From Actinomycetota bacterium (lineage in GTDB: Bacteria; Actinomycetota; Nitriliruptoria; Nitriliruptorales; JAHWKO01): 64,000 nt of DNA. A program made the position numbers and the translations under genes. The first letter of the stretch is position 1, and every line of letters starts with the position of its first letter. The notes below the pieces were generated by a model. It saw nothing but the letters and a program-made list of their open reading frames with translations, was not told the DNA's origin and did not search any database. The DNA lies in assembly GCA_019347855.1 (NCBI GenBank), contig JAHWKO010000002.1, positions 1 to 64,000 on the forward strand, read 5' to 3'. This document shows positions 16,258-23,720 of the stretch, in pieces.

Positions 16258-18975
16258 TCACCCGGAGAAGACGATGTGGTCCCCGTCGCGCGTGTAGGGC
16301 ACGGGATCGCCTCCGACCGTGACCGTCTCGATCGGTTGGGGGGCCAGGACGCGGTAGGTGGCGCCGTCGGGGCCCACGGCTCGGATGGTGTCGCCCGAGA
16401 CGACGACCGTGGCGGGGCCGCCGCCCACCTCGACGTAGACACGGCCGTCGACGGTCAGGCTCGCGCCCGCCGCGAGCACCGTCTCGGCTTGCGGGCCGCA
16501 CCCGGGACCGTCGCCGCGCGCTACCTCGGGGCGCAGAGCGGCGCAGCGCCGCTCGCGAGCCACCGCCGGGGGACCGTCGGCCGCGTCCGGCAGCACCGTC
16601 ACCTGGGCGACGTCGCCGTCGGTCGCGAGCCGGTCCGACGAGACGCCGAACGAGCCGTAGGCCGCGGACGCGACCAGCGCCTCGCCTCCCTCCCACGTGA
16701 CCGAGACGACGTTCCCGCCGACGACCTCGAGGGTGCTCACGCCAGCCGCATCCTCGCCCGGCGCGGTCAGCGCGAGCACCGCGAGGTGCTCCATCGCGAC
16801 ATGACGCTGGTCCTGGTCATCCTCCGAGACGATCACGGTGTGGGTCAACGGCTGGTCGAACAGGGTGTAGACCACATGTGGCCACGGTTCGAGGTCGATG
16901 CGTCGGGCGCCACCGGCGTCGGTCACGGCCGCCGTGAGCGTCCCACCCGAGGGGGCACGGATGGTGAAGCCGCCCGCGCCGTCGGCGGTCACGACGTTGG
17001 CGCCGTCGGTGTGCATCTGCCACTCGTAGTCGTGCGGGGTCCCGTCGAGGTCGAGGCGATCGGCGACCGCGAGGATCACCGGCTGGCCCGGCGTGCGGCT
17101 GAACACCAGGTCGCGCTCGGCGTACCGCACGTCTCCCGGCTGCCTGTCGTCGTTGACGTCGTAGGCCATGCTGAGGTCGGAGCGGACCAGTGTCCGGTCG
17201 GGACTGTCGACGTAGGTGCCGATCGTGTCCTGCTTCCGGGCGCCGACGGCGAACTCCCACTGCGTCCGACGACCACGGTCACGCCACTCGCCGACGATCG
17301 GGACGTTGTGACCCTCTGCGCGGCCGTTGTCCATCCTGGCGTCGCGCCGACTGCAGCCCTGCAAGGTGTGGAGGACGAAGTCGTCGCAGGAGTAGTTGCT
17401 CCCGTAGCCGGAGTCGAGCGCGAACCGGTCGCCGTAGCCGTACAGCGTGAAGCTGCCCATGTCCTCCTGGAAGTGGCCGCCCGGGTGATCGTGCTTGGCC
17501 TCGAACGTGGCCAGCACCTCACCGGTGCCGTCCTCCCAGCCGGTACGCAGGTTGACCAGCCCGTACTCCGGGTAGAACCGCGAACGGTCGGCGACCTCCG
17601 ACGGGTCGGTGCGAGGCAACTCGTCCGGCGCCTGGTGGTAGAGGATCGTGAAGACCTCAGCCGAGCGCCAGCAGGCGAAGAACCGGTTCGGGTCCTCCAC
17701 CCTGTCCGTGCAGGTCTGGTTGCCGGTGAGCGGATCCGCCACGAAGACCGGATCGGACGTGAACACGGCGTCCCCCTGCGGTCCCACCGTGTGGTCGTAC
17801 AGCCAGGCCGTCACCCCGTCGGGCCGGACGTTGAACAGCATCGGGATGACCTCGTGCAGGGGGGGCAGCGACTCCGCCGAGTCGTTGCGCGGCACGAAGC
17901 GCGTACCGCGTCCGGGCTGCTGCTCGAACGCGAGCCACACGGCCAACTCGGTGAGACCGGTCCCGGCGATCGGGTCCTCGCCGCGCAGCCGCTCGTAGGC
18001 GAACGCGAACGGCAGCGCGTTGTGCAACCCGTAGCCGGCGTAGGTCACGCCCTCCGCGCCGTCACCCTGGGATCCGAAGCCGCGCTCGAAGTAGGGGAAG
18101 ACCCGCTCCCGTGCCACGCTCATCCACGGCTCGAGGTCGGGTACGGGCTCCTCTGGCTCTCCCGCTCTCTGGAACTCCTCTCCCTCGATCGCGAGCAGCA
18201 CCAGCCCGTTGCCGCCGCCGCAGACACCGGTCCAGTTGAACCACGCCTGGTCGTAGAAGAAGTCCCGGTCGAGGCAGCTGAACACCGATGGGGCGGGGAA
18301 GTTGCCGTCGGGTGCGACCGGGTTGGTCTCTTCCAGGTCAGCAACCAAGGATCCGACGATCAGGTTCCGCTCCTCGGCGGTCATCAAGTGGTAGGTCCAG
18401 TCGAAGGCCAACGCCACGCCCGTGGTCAGGTCGCCTTCGCCCAGCTCGTTGCGGTTCCAGCCGGGCCAGTGGTCGGACAGCTCGACCAGCAACTCGATGG
18501 CGTGTCGCCCGTAGCGCCGCCGGTCTGCATCGTCAGGGGCTACCAACGAGGCGAAGGCGAGGTCGGTCAGCCACGTGCGCATCTCGTTCTGGGAGAAGAT
18601 GCTGTCGTAGAGGGCCCAGTCCTCGTTCTCCCCCAGCCTCAGGCCGCCCTCCCGCACGGTGACCGGCGTCGGGTCGTTGACGAACATCGGGTTGACGTAG
18701 TTCGGGTGGCCGGGAGTGGTGTACGAGTCCACCTTCTCCCGCAGCTTCGCCCACGCCAGAGCGGACTCCCCGCTGGTGACCCGCTGACGCAAGCCCTCGA
18801 CCTCCTCCGGACCGAACAACAGGCGCGGGTGAGTGGCCGCGACCGTGCCGGAATCGAACGTCGATGACTCCGCAGCGAGCGTCCCGGTCTCGGGCACCGA
18901 CGCGGCCGCAGAGGACGCTGCCAGGGTCGCGAGGACCGTCGTGACCACCAGCAGGAAGCGGGACGCGTGCCTCAA
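16258..18975 (-). CDS. Exported heparinase II/III-family protein (polysaccharide lyase-like)
   Basis: About 905 residues. The start is TTG at 18975, chosen because GAGAGGAG lies 7 bases upstream and a signal peptide follows directly (MRHASRF, hydrophobic core, AASSAAAS). The first half is an (alpha/alpha) toroid; the second half is a beta-sandwich with the Hepar_II_III segment DHPGGHFQEDMGSF, then DSGYGSNYSC. Several cysteines fit an exported enzyme. The family cleaves uronic-acid-containing polysaccharides by beta-elimination. The substrate is unknown here, and other uronate polymers are as likely as heparin. The promoter is well defined (19004-19032). It is transcribed alone, head to tail with two oxidoreductase genes. 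Confidence 0.82.
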   Translation of the reverse strand: MRHASRFLLVVTTVLATLAASSAAASVPETGTLAAESSTFDSGTVAATHPRLLFGPEEVEGLRQRVTSGESALAWAKLREKVDSYTTPGHPNYVNPMFVNDPTPVTVREGGLRLGENEDWALYDSIFSQNEMRTWLTDLAFASLVAPDDADRRRYGRHAIELLVELSDHWPGWNRNELGEGDLTTGVALAFDWTYHLMTAEERNLIVGSLVADLEETNPVAPDGNFPAPSVFSCLDRDFFYDQAWFNWTGVCGGGNGLVLLAIEGEEFQRAGEPEEPVPDLEPWMSVARERVFPYFERGFGSQGDGAEGVTYAGYGLHNALPFAFAYERLRGEDPIAGTGLTELAVWLAFEQQPGRGTRFVPRNDSAESLPPLHEVIPMLFNVRPDGVTAWLYDHTVGPQGDAVFTSDPVFVADPLTGNQTCTDRVEDPNRFFACWRSAEVFTILYHQAPDELPRTDPSEVADRSRFYPEYGLVNLRTGWEDGTGEVLATFEAKHDHPGGHFQEDMGSFTLYGYGDRFALDSGYGSNYSCDDFVLHTLQGCSRRDARMDNGRAEGHNVPIVGEWRDRGRRTQWEFAVGARKQDTIGTYVDSPDRTLVRSDLSMAYDVNDDRQPGDVRYAERDLVFSRTPGQPVILAVADRLDLDGTPHDYEWQMHTDGANVVTADGAGGFTIRAPSGGTLTAAVTDAGGARRIDLEPWPHVVYTLFDQPLTHTVIVSEDDQDQRHVAMEHLAVLALTAPGEDAAGVSTLEVVGGNVVSVTWEGGEALVASAAYGSFGVSSDRLATDGDVAQVTVLPDAADGPPAVARERRCAALRPEVARGDGPGCGPQAETVLAAGASLTVDGRVYVEVGGGPATVVVSGDTIRAVGPDGATYRVLAPQPIETVTVGGDPVPYTRDGDHIVFSG

Positions 18976-19003
18976 CCGGGTACTCCTCTCGGACGGGCCG
19001 TCG

Positions 19004-19032
19004 AGAGTAAGTGAGGATTCCTAACTAGTCAA
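19004..19032 (-). promoter_or_regulatory. Promoter of the heparinase-like gene with operator filling the -35/-10 spacer
   Basis: On the minus strand -35 TTGACT (19032-19027) and -10 TACTCT (19009-19004) are separated by exactly 17 bases. Those 17 bases are the near-palindrome AGTTAGGAATCCTCACT (19026-19010), with 7 of 8 arm positions symmetric. A protein bound there would block RNA polymerase. Transcription would start near 18997, leaving a 20-base leader with the GAGAGGAG site. This is the best copy of the element repeated through the window. Confidence 0.7.
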
Positions 19033-19053
19033 CATCGAGTGGGCCGTCCCGAC

Positions 19054-20076
19054 TCAGTGCGGGGAGACGACTGGCTCGAGCGGTTCCCAGTCTGCTGTCT
19101 GGCTGGCGCGCCGCGCAGCCAAACAGGCCGCGAGTGCAGGAAGGTGGTCACGCGCAGAGGTGGGGGCCGGTGTGCCCACCTCGAGGGCCTCGAGCAGCGA
19201 GGCCATGACGTGGGCGAACGCGTCGGGCTGGTACGAGTAGGACAGTTCGACCGGAACTTGCTCACCGCCAGGGCGGTGGATCGTGAGCGCGGCCGGCTCC
19301 ACTGTCCCGAACTGGTCGTGCCCGTCGAGCACCGCGTCGGACCCCACGATGCGGAAGCTCCAGGGCATCGCCACCGGCGCGTGGCACTCCTCGACGACGA
19401 GTCCAGCTGCCGGGCCGAAGTCGACCTCGACGAGTACGAGCGAGCGCTGTGCCTCGTCCAGCGGCGTGACGGTCGCACGTACGCGCCGCGGGTCGAGGCC
19501 GGTCCAGTAGCGCAGCAGGTCCATCTCGTGGATCACCATGTCCACCGTGGTGTCCCCGGGCAGTGGGAAGGTCGACCCGATGGTCGCCGATCGCAACTCG
19601 CCGACGGCACCAGAGGAGATCAGTTCGCGCGCTGCGTAGAACGCCGGGGCGTACCGGGCCTGCATGTTGATCGCGAGCAGTCGGCCGGCCGCCTCGGCCT
19701 CGTCCACGAGCGCGGCAGCGTCGAAGAGGTCGTAGAGGAACGGCTTCTGCGCGAGGACGTGGCAGCCAGCCGTAAGGCATTCCCGGATGACATCGGCCTT
19801 GCCGCTGTCGGGAGGAACGGTGACATCCACGATCTCGGGCCGGACCACTTCGAGCATCTCGCTCAGCGAGGAGAAGACGAACTCGACGCCGTACTCCTCC
19901 GTGGCCACCCGGCGACGCTCTTCATCGGGCTCGACCGCGGCCACCACATCGATGCCGAGCGACTCGCCCAGCGCTCGGTAGCCGGGCATGTGGCAGGCCT
20001 GGACCACGCCTCCGAAGCCGACGATCGCGACCCGGTGGCGGCGGTCGATCTTCCACGTTGGCGCCCCGACGTGCAT
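19054..20076 (-). CDS. Gfo/Idh/MocA-family oxidoreductase
   Basis: 340 residues. The N-terminal Rossmann domain has VAIVGFGGVVQACHMPGY and the conserved VLAQKPFLYD (EKP-type loop, here QKP). The C-terminal alpha/beta domain contains MVIHEMDLLRYW. NAD(P)-dependent oxidation, epimerisation or isomerisation of a sugar or inositol is the usual role. Its ATG overlaps the stop of the preceding paralogue (TGATG at 20078-20074) with no ribosome site of its own, so it depends on coupled translation. The two paralogues probably act in one pathway on the products of the adjacent lyase-like enzyme, or form a heteromer. Confidence 0.87.
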   Translation of the reverse strand: MHVGAPTWKIDRRHRVAIVGFGGVVQACHMPGYRALGESLGIDVVAAVEPDEERRRVATEEYGVEFVFSSLSEMLEVVRPEIVDVTVPPDSGKADVIRECLTAGCHVLAQKPFLYDLFDAAALVDEAEAAGRLLAINMQARYAPAFYAARELISSGAVGELRSATIGSTFPLPGDTTVDMVIHEMDLLRYWTGLDPRRVRATVTPLDEAQRSLVLVEVDFGPAAGLVVEECHAPVAMPWSFRIVGSDAVLDGHDQFGTVEPAALTIHRPGGEQVPVELSYSYQPDAFAHVMASLLEALEVGTPAPTSARDHLPALAACLAARRASQTADWEPLEPVVSPH

Positions 20077-21152
20077 CAGACGGTCTCCTCCAGCTTCGAG
20101 GTCGTGCGCTCAGGGATCACCGGCACATCCACAGGGCGTCCGCTCGCGGCACTCTCCCGCCATGCCGCGCACGTCTCGGCCACGTGCACCGCGGTCTCCA
20201 CGTCGAGGACCGGCTCGCCCTCGCCACGCACCGCCGCGATGAAGCGGTCCACCTCGAGTACGAGCTGGGACTCCCCGACGTCGAAGGGCACCTTCGATTC
20301 GCCGGTCGCGTCGAGCACCTGGACCGTCTCGCCGGGGCCGTGGTAGCGGGCGACACCCTCGGTCCCGATCAGTTCCGCCTCGTGCATCGGTAGGGGCCAC
20401 TCGCCGATGGTGAAGCGCACGACCGCGGTGGCGAAACGTTCGTCTACCATCTCGACGATCGCCGCCAGCTGGTCTGGCAGCGCGTCATGGTCCGAGGCGG
20501 TCTGTCGGGCCACCCCGTGCACGCGGGCCACCGGTCCCATGGTGCGCACGATCGCCTCGATGGGATACCAACCGAGCCAGTTGCAGGCGTCGCCCTCGCC
20601 TGGATCGCTGTACCAGACCTCAGGCGGGAAGTCGTCGTAGTGCCCGTGCTGGTGCATCACGTGCATGGTGAGGAGGCGGCCGATCCGGCCCTCATCGATC
20701 AAACGCAGGAGCGTCGGGTACGGCTGCCACGCTCTCGCGGTCTGACCGGCCGTCACCACCAGACCCGCCTCCCGCGCCGCCAGGTAACGCCGCGCCTCCG
20801 TCGAGGTCAGAGCGAGCGGCTTCGCGGCGAAGACGTGCACCCCCGCGGCGATCAGGTGCTCCGCGACGGTCGGCATCACCGAGTTGCGACTGCACAGGAA
20901 GGCGGCGTCGATGCCCTCCGTGAGCAGCTCGTCCAGGGACCGGAAGCGGCGCAGGGCCCGCTCGCGCAGGTACTCGCTCACGTCGGCGACGAAGTCGTTG
21001 ACGATGGTCCCGTCAGGCAACCCGAGGTCGCAGACGCCCACCACCTCGCAGTCCGGGTGCTCGTCCGCGGCGCTCCAGAAGCCGTGGGGCCAGAAGGCCG
21101 AGTCCAGGCCGACGATCGCCACCCGGACCGGGTCGTTCTCGCCTGATGTCAT
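20076..21152 (-). CDS. Gfo/Idh/MocA-family oxidoreductase
   Basis: 358 residues. The N-terminus has RVAIVGLDSAFWPHGFW, a variant nucleotide loop lacking the usual GxGxxG spacing. It continues with FAAKPLALTSTEA in place of the EKP loop (AKP), then a C-terminal domain with NWLGWYPIEAI. The loss of the classic GxGxxG and EKP sequence suggests altered cofactor handling or a structural role beside its partner at 19054. ATG at 21152 with AGGAGG about 10 bases upstream. A candidate operator at 21182-21197 lies 30 bases upstream. Confidence 0.83.
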   Translation of the reverse strand: MTSGENDPVRVAIVGLDSAFWPHGFWSAADEHPDCEVVGVCDLGLPDGTIVNDFVADVSEYLRERALRRFRSLDELLTEGIDAAFLCSRNSVMPTVAEHLIAAGVHVFAAKPLALTSTEARRYLAAREAGLVVTAGQTARAWQPYPTLLRLIDEGRIGRLLTMHVMHQHGHYDDFPPEVWYSDPGEGDACNWLGWYPIEAIVRTMGPVARVHGVARQTASDHDALPDQLAAIVEMVDERFATAVVRFTIGEWPLPMHEAELIGTEGVARYHGPGETVQVLDATGESKVPFDVGESQLVLEVDRFIAAVRGEGEPVLDVETAVHVAETCAAWRESAASGRPVDVPVIPERTTSKLEETV

Positions 21153-21181
21153 CTCGGCGGGCCTCCTGGCCGCTGTGGTTT

Positions 21182-21197
21182 AGTTATATTCCTAACG
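21182..21197 (-). promoter_or_regulatory. Candidate shared operator upstream of the Gfo/Idh/MocA pair
   Basis: The plus strand reads AGTTATATTCCTAACG; its complement CGTTAGGAATATAACT matches the 19010 copy in GTTAGGAAT and the closing AACT. It lies 30 bases from the ATG at 21152. It is AT-rich and isolated within GC-rich DNA, and contains TATAAC as a possible -10 on the minus strand. Confidence 0.6.
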
Positions 21198-21377
21198 AAC
21201 ATCGGTCGTGTGAACGTAGTGGGGGGCCGACCGGGACCGCAAGGCTGCCATGCCCGACTGAGGTTCTTGCCTCCCAAATCTGGCGCGGACCCGCGCGAGA
21301 GTTTGTAAGGAACCTGAAGCTACTATAGGCTGGATCACCGGACTCAACCGCGACCGCCCTGGCGGGGAGATCAGACG

Positions 21378-23204
21378 ATGCGACGTTCGATACACCGACG
21401 CTTAGTACCGATGCTCGTCGTGTTCGCGATGCTGGCGGCGGGGTGTTCACGTGTCCCTCCGGGTAGCGAGGTATCCATCGGTGAGGAGCCGGTGCCCGGA
21501 CAGGAGTCGTCGACCGGGGAGACGACGGGGTTCGAAGGCGCCGTTCCCGAGACCGGCTTCGGAGCCGGCGAGCCAGGCGCGGGCGACGGGACCGGTTCCT
21601 CGACGACGGGTGGGTTCGGAGCGACGACGGGGGGCGACGCGGGGACGGGGGGTGACGCGGGGACGGCCGGATCCTCGACCGGTGGCGGGCAAGACGGCGA
21701 AGCGCCGCAGCAACAGCCTCGGTCAGCGGAGGGAGAGACCCAGCCCGCGGCACCTGGATCAGGGCCCGGGATCGACGGGCGCACCATCACGGTCGTGTTC
21801 CACGAGTGGTTGGAGGACTGCCCGAACGCGCCCAACAACCCGGAGCCGAGGACGTACGCCAAAGCCCGCAAGGTCATGACCGAGTTCACCAAGTTCTTCA
21901 ACGAGTACGTGTTGAAGGAGCGCGGGTGGACGCTGAAGCCGGTGATCGTGGATGACGGTGGCTACTTCTGCCCCGAGCGCCAGCGCGCGGCGGCGCTCAA
22001 GATCGCCAAGGAGATCAAGCCCTTCGCTGCGCTCGGTACGTCAGCGAGCGCACAGGGTCCGATCGTCGCCGACGTCGTGACGCAGGCCGGCATCTTGCAC
22101 ATGGGCATCGACTGGCAGTTCCAGGCCGACGAGCGCGCCCGGCACCCGTACGCCTGGAACATCTTCCCCACGGCCGAGAAATCGCTCCAGTTCATGGTGG
22201 GCTGGATGGATCGACGTCTCGAGGGGACGAAGGTGCCGGACCGCTCGACGCCTGGGGAACCGGAGGTCGATCGGGTCTACGGCATCCTCGGTCTCGACGA
22301 GCAGGTGGGGCGCAAACTCGTCAAGGCGACTCGGGATTCGATGGCCCAAGCGGGCATCCCGATCAAGGCCACCTACTTCATCTCGCCGGACACCGGTGTG
22401 GCGGCCCAGCAATCCACGAGCGTCGTGGCCAAGATGCGTGAGGACGGGATCAACACGCTGGTCTGGGCACTGCAGTTCGGTGACGGCAAGGGCTTCTTCG
22501 TCCCCTTGACCGAGACGATGGACAAGCAGAACTACCTCCCGGACATCATCCTCGGCACTGGTGGTGCCCCGTTCTTCGAGCAACTCGCGGCCAAGCGGGT
22601 GTGGGCCAACGTCAAGGGGACCAGCCCAGTCGGCATCGTGGGGCTGCGCGTCGCGGTGACGGCGCAGGGCGTCGTGGAGGAGTACGACGACATCAACGAG
22701 AACAGCAGCGGGTACATCGAGGTGTGGCAGGAGAAGCTCGGACACAACGACATGCCGACCGACGACTACGGGGGCGCGTACAACGTGTGGACCGAACTCT
22801 CCATGCTCGCTGCGGGCATCATGCACGCGGGGGACAGCGTCAACCCGCAGACCTGGGCCGCTGGTCTCGAAACGGCTGGAAAGCCGGGAGGACAGAACCG
22901 GTGCACCGTCGGGCGCTTCATGGGTCGTGACTACAAGCACGTCGGCTCCTACGAGTGGAACGCCGAGCACGACGGCGGCATGGAGGGCTTCACACCCGTC
23001 TACTGGGTGAACAAGCAGACGCCGCTGGGCACCAACGGCTACTACGAGTCGTACGACAACTACGTCTACTTCCTGTCCCCGGACCAGATCCCGCCGGAGC
23101 CCACGCACGACACGGGCGAGCGGGGAACGGACATCAAGAAGCAGGACCGCATCGGCATAAAACCGTGGAAGAGCTGCTCCGAATTCCCCAACTACCCGAA
23201 GTGA
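21378..23204 (+). CDS. Substrate-binding lipoprotein of a Liv-type ABC system
   Basis: 608 residues. Lipoprotein signal with lipobox LAAGC. A long disordered tether of about 110 residues rich in Gly, Thr, Ser and Glu follows (21450-21770), then a Peripla_BP_6-like two-lobed domain (starting GRTITVVFHEW). The tether would hold the binding domain away from the membrane or through a thick wall. ATG at 21378 with GGGGAG upstream. It is the first gene of a run of overlapping genes encoding all Liv components. The family's classical ligands are branched-chain amino acids, urea or aromatic acids, and the ligand here is not evident. Confidence 0.85.
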   Translation: MRRSIHRRLVPMLVVFAMLAAGCSRVPPGSEVSIGEEPVPGQESSTGETTGFEGAVPETGFGAGEPGAGDGTGSSTTGGFGATTGGDAGTGGDAGTAGSSTGGGQDGEAPQQQPRSAEGETQPAAPGSGPGIDGRTITVVFHEWLEDCPNAPNNPEPRTYAKARKVMTEFTKFFNEYVLKERGWTLKPVIVDDGGYFCPERQRAAALKIAKEIKPFAALGTSASAQGPIVADVVTQAGILHMGIDWQFQADERARHPYAWNIFPTAEKSLQFMVGWMDRRLEGTKVPDRSTPGEPEVDRVYGILGLDEQVGRKLVKATRDSMAQAGIPIKATYFISPDTGVAAQQSTSVVAKMREDGINTLVWALQFGDGKGFFVPLTETMDKQNYLPDIILGTGGAPFFEQLAAKRVWANVKGTSPVGIVGLRVAVTAQGVVEEYDDINENSSGYIEVWQEKLGHNDMPTDDYGGAYNVWTELSMLAAGIMHAGDSVNPQTWAAGLETAGKPGGQNRCTVGRFMGRDYKHVGSYEWNAEHDGGMEGFTPVYWVNKQTPLGTNGYYESYDNYVYFLSPDQIPPEPTHDTGERGTDIKKQDRIGIKPWKSCSEFPNYPK

Positions 23205-23225
23205 TGTTCGACCGGGATCGGTGAC

Positions 23226-23720
23226 GTGGGGTTCGGGGCCGCGCGGTTCGTCCCGGTGCTGACGGCCGTGGTGCTGGCCGTCGGTTGCGGGGTGACCCTC
23301 GACGCGCCGGACATCGCACTGATCCTGCAGCCGCAAGGCATCGTCTACGCGGAGGCCGAGGGCGGACGGAAGTTGGTGGGCGGTGAAACCATCATCCACG
23401 TCGCGAACGGCACCGAGCAGGAGCGCCAGGTCGTCCTGGCCCACCTCGAGAGCGACACGTCCGAGGTGCCGGCCGACCTCCTGGGCGCTGAGTCGGCGCG
23501 TGAGGACGACCGGATCCTGGGCTACTCGCGCGTGCTGAAGCCCGAGGAGACCGAATATGCCGCCGGCGGTGCCGGGAAGGTCACGGACGACACCTCGTTC
23601 CACGTCTACCTGCGGCCGGGTGACACCTACGTCCTGTTCGACACGCTGCCCCCGGACGGCGATGCGGCTGGCGAACGTCTGGTGCTGTGGTTGCGACCTG
23701 GCGGGCGGGAGCGGCGATGA
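23226..23720 (+). CDS. Small predicted lipoprotein in the Liv-type ABC operon
   Basis: 164 residues, family not recognised. The N-terminus is hydrophobic and ends VLAVGC, a plausible lipobox, so it is likely anchored outside the membrane. The rest is beta-rich with a repeated pattern of charged turns (GGETIIHVANGTEQERQVV; FHVYLRPGDTYVLF), suggesting an immunoglobulin-like or cupredoxin-like fold. GTG at 23226 lies 21 bases after the binding-protein stop, and its own stop overlaps the permease start (ATGA). Conserved placement between binding protein and permease suggests an accessory subunit. Confidence 0.7.
   Translation: MGFGAARFVPVLTAVVLAVGCGVTLDAPDIALILQPQGIVYAEAEGGRKLVGGETIIHVANGTEQERQVVLAHLESDTSEVPADLLGAESAREDDRILGYSRVLKPEETEYAAGGAGKVTDDTSFHVYLRPGDTYVLFDTLPPDGDAAGERLVLWLRPGGRERR

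Noticed and set aside
15991..18867. A 958-codon plus-strand open frame opposite the heparinase-like gene
   Set aside because: Composition is that of an antisense shadow (V, G, R, D, H runs). The minus strand has a signal peptide, ribosome site, promoter and family motifs.
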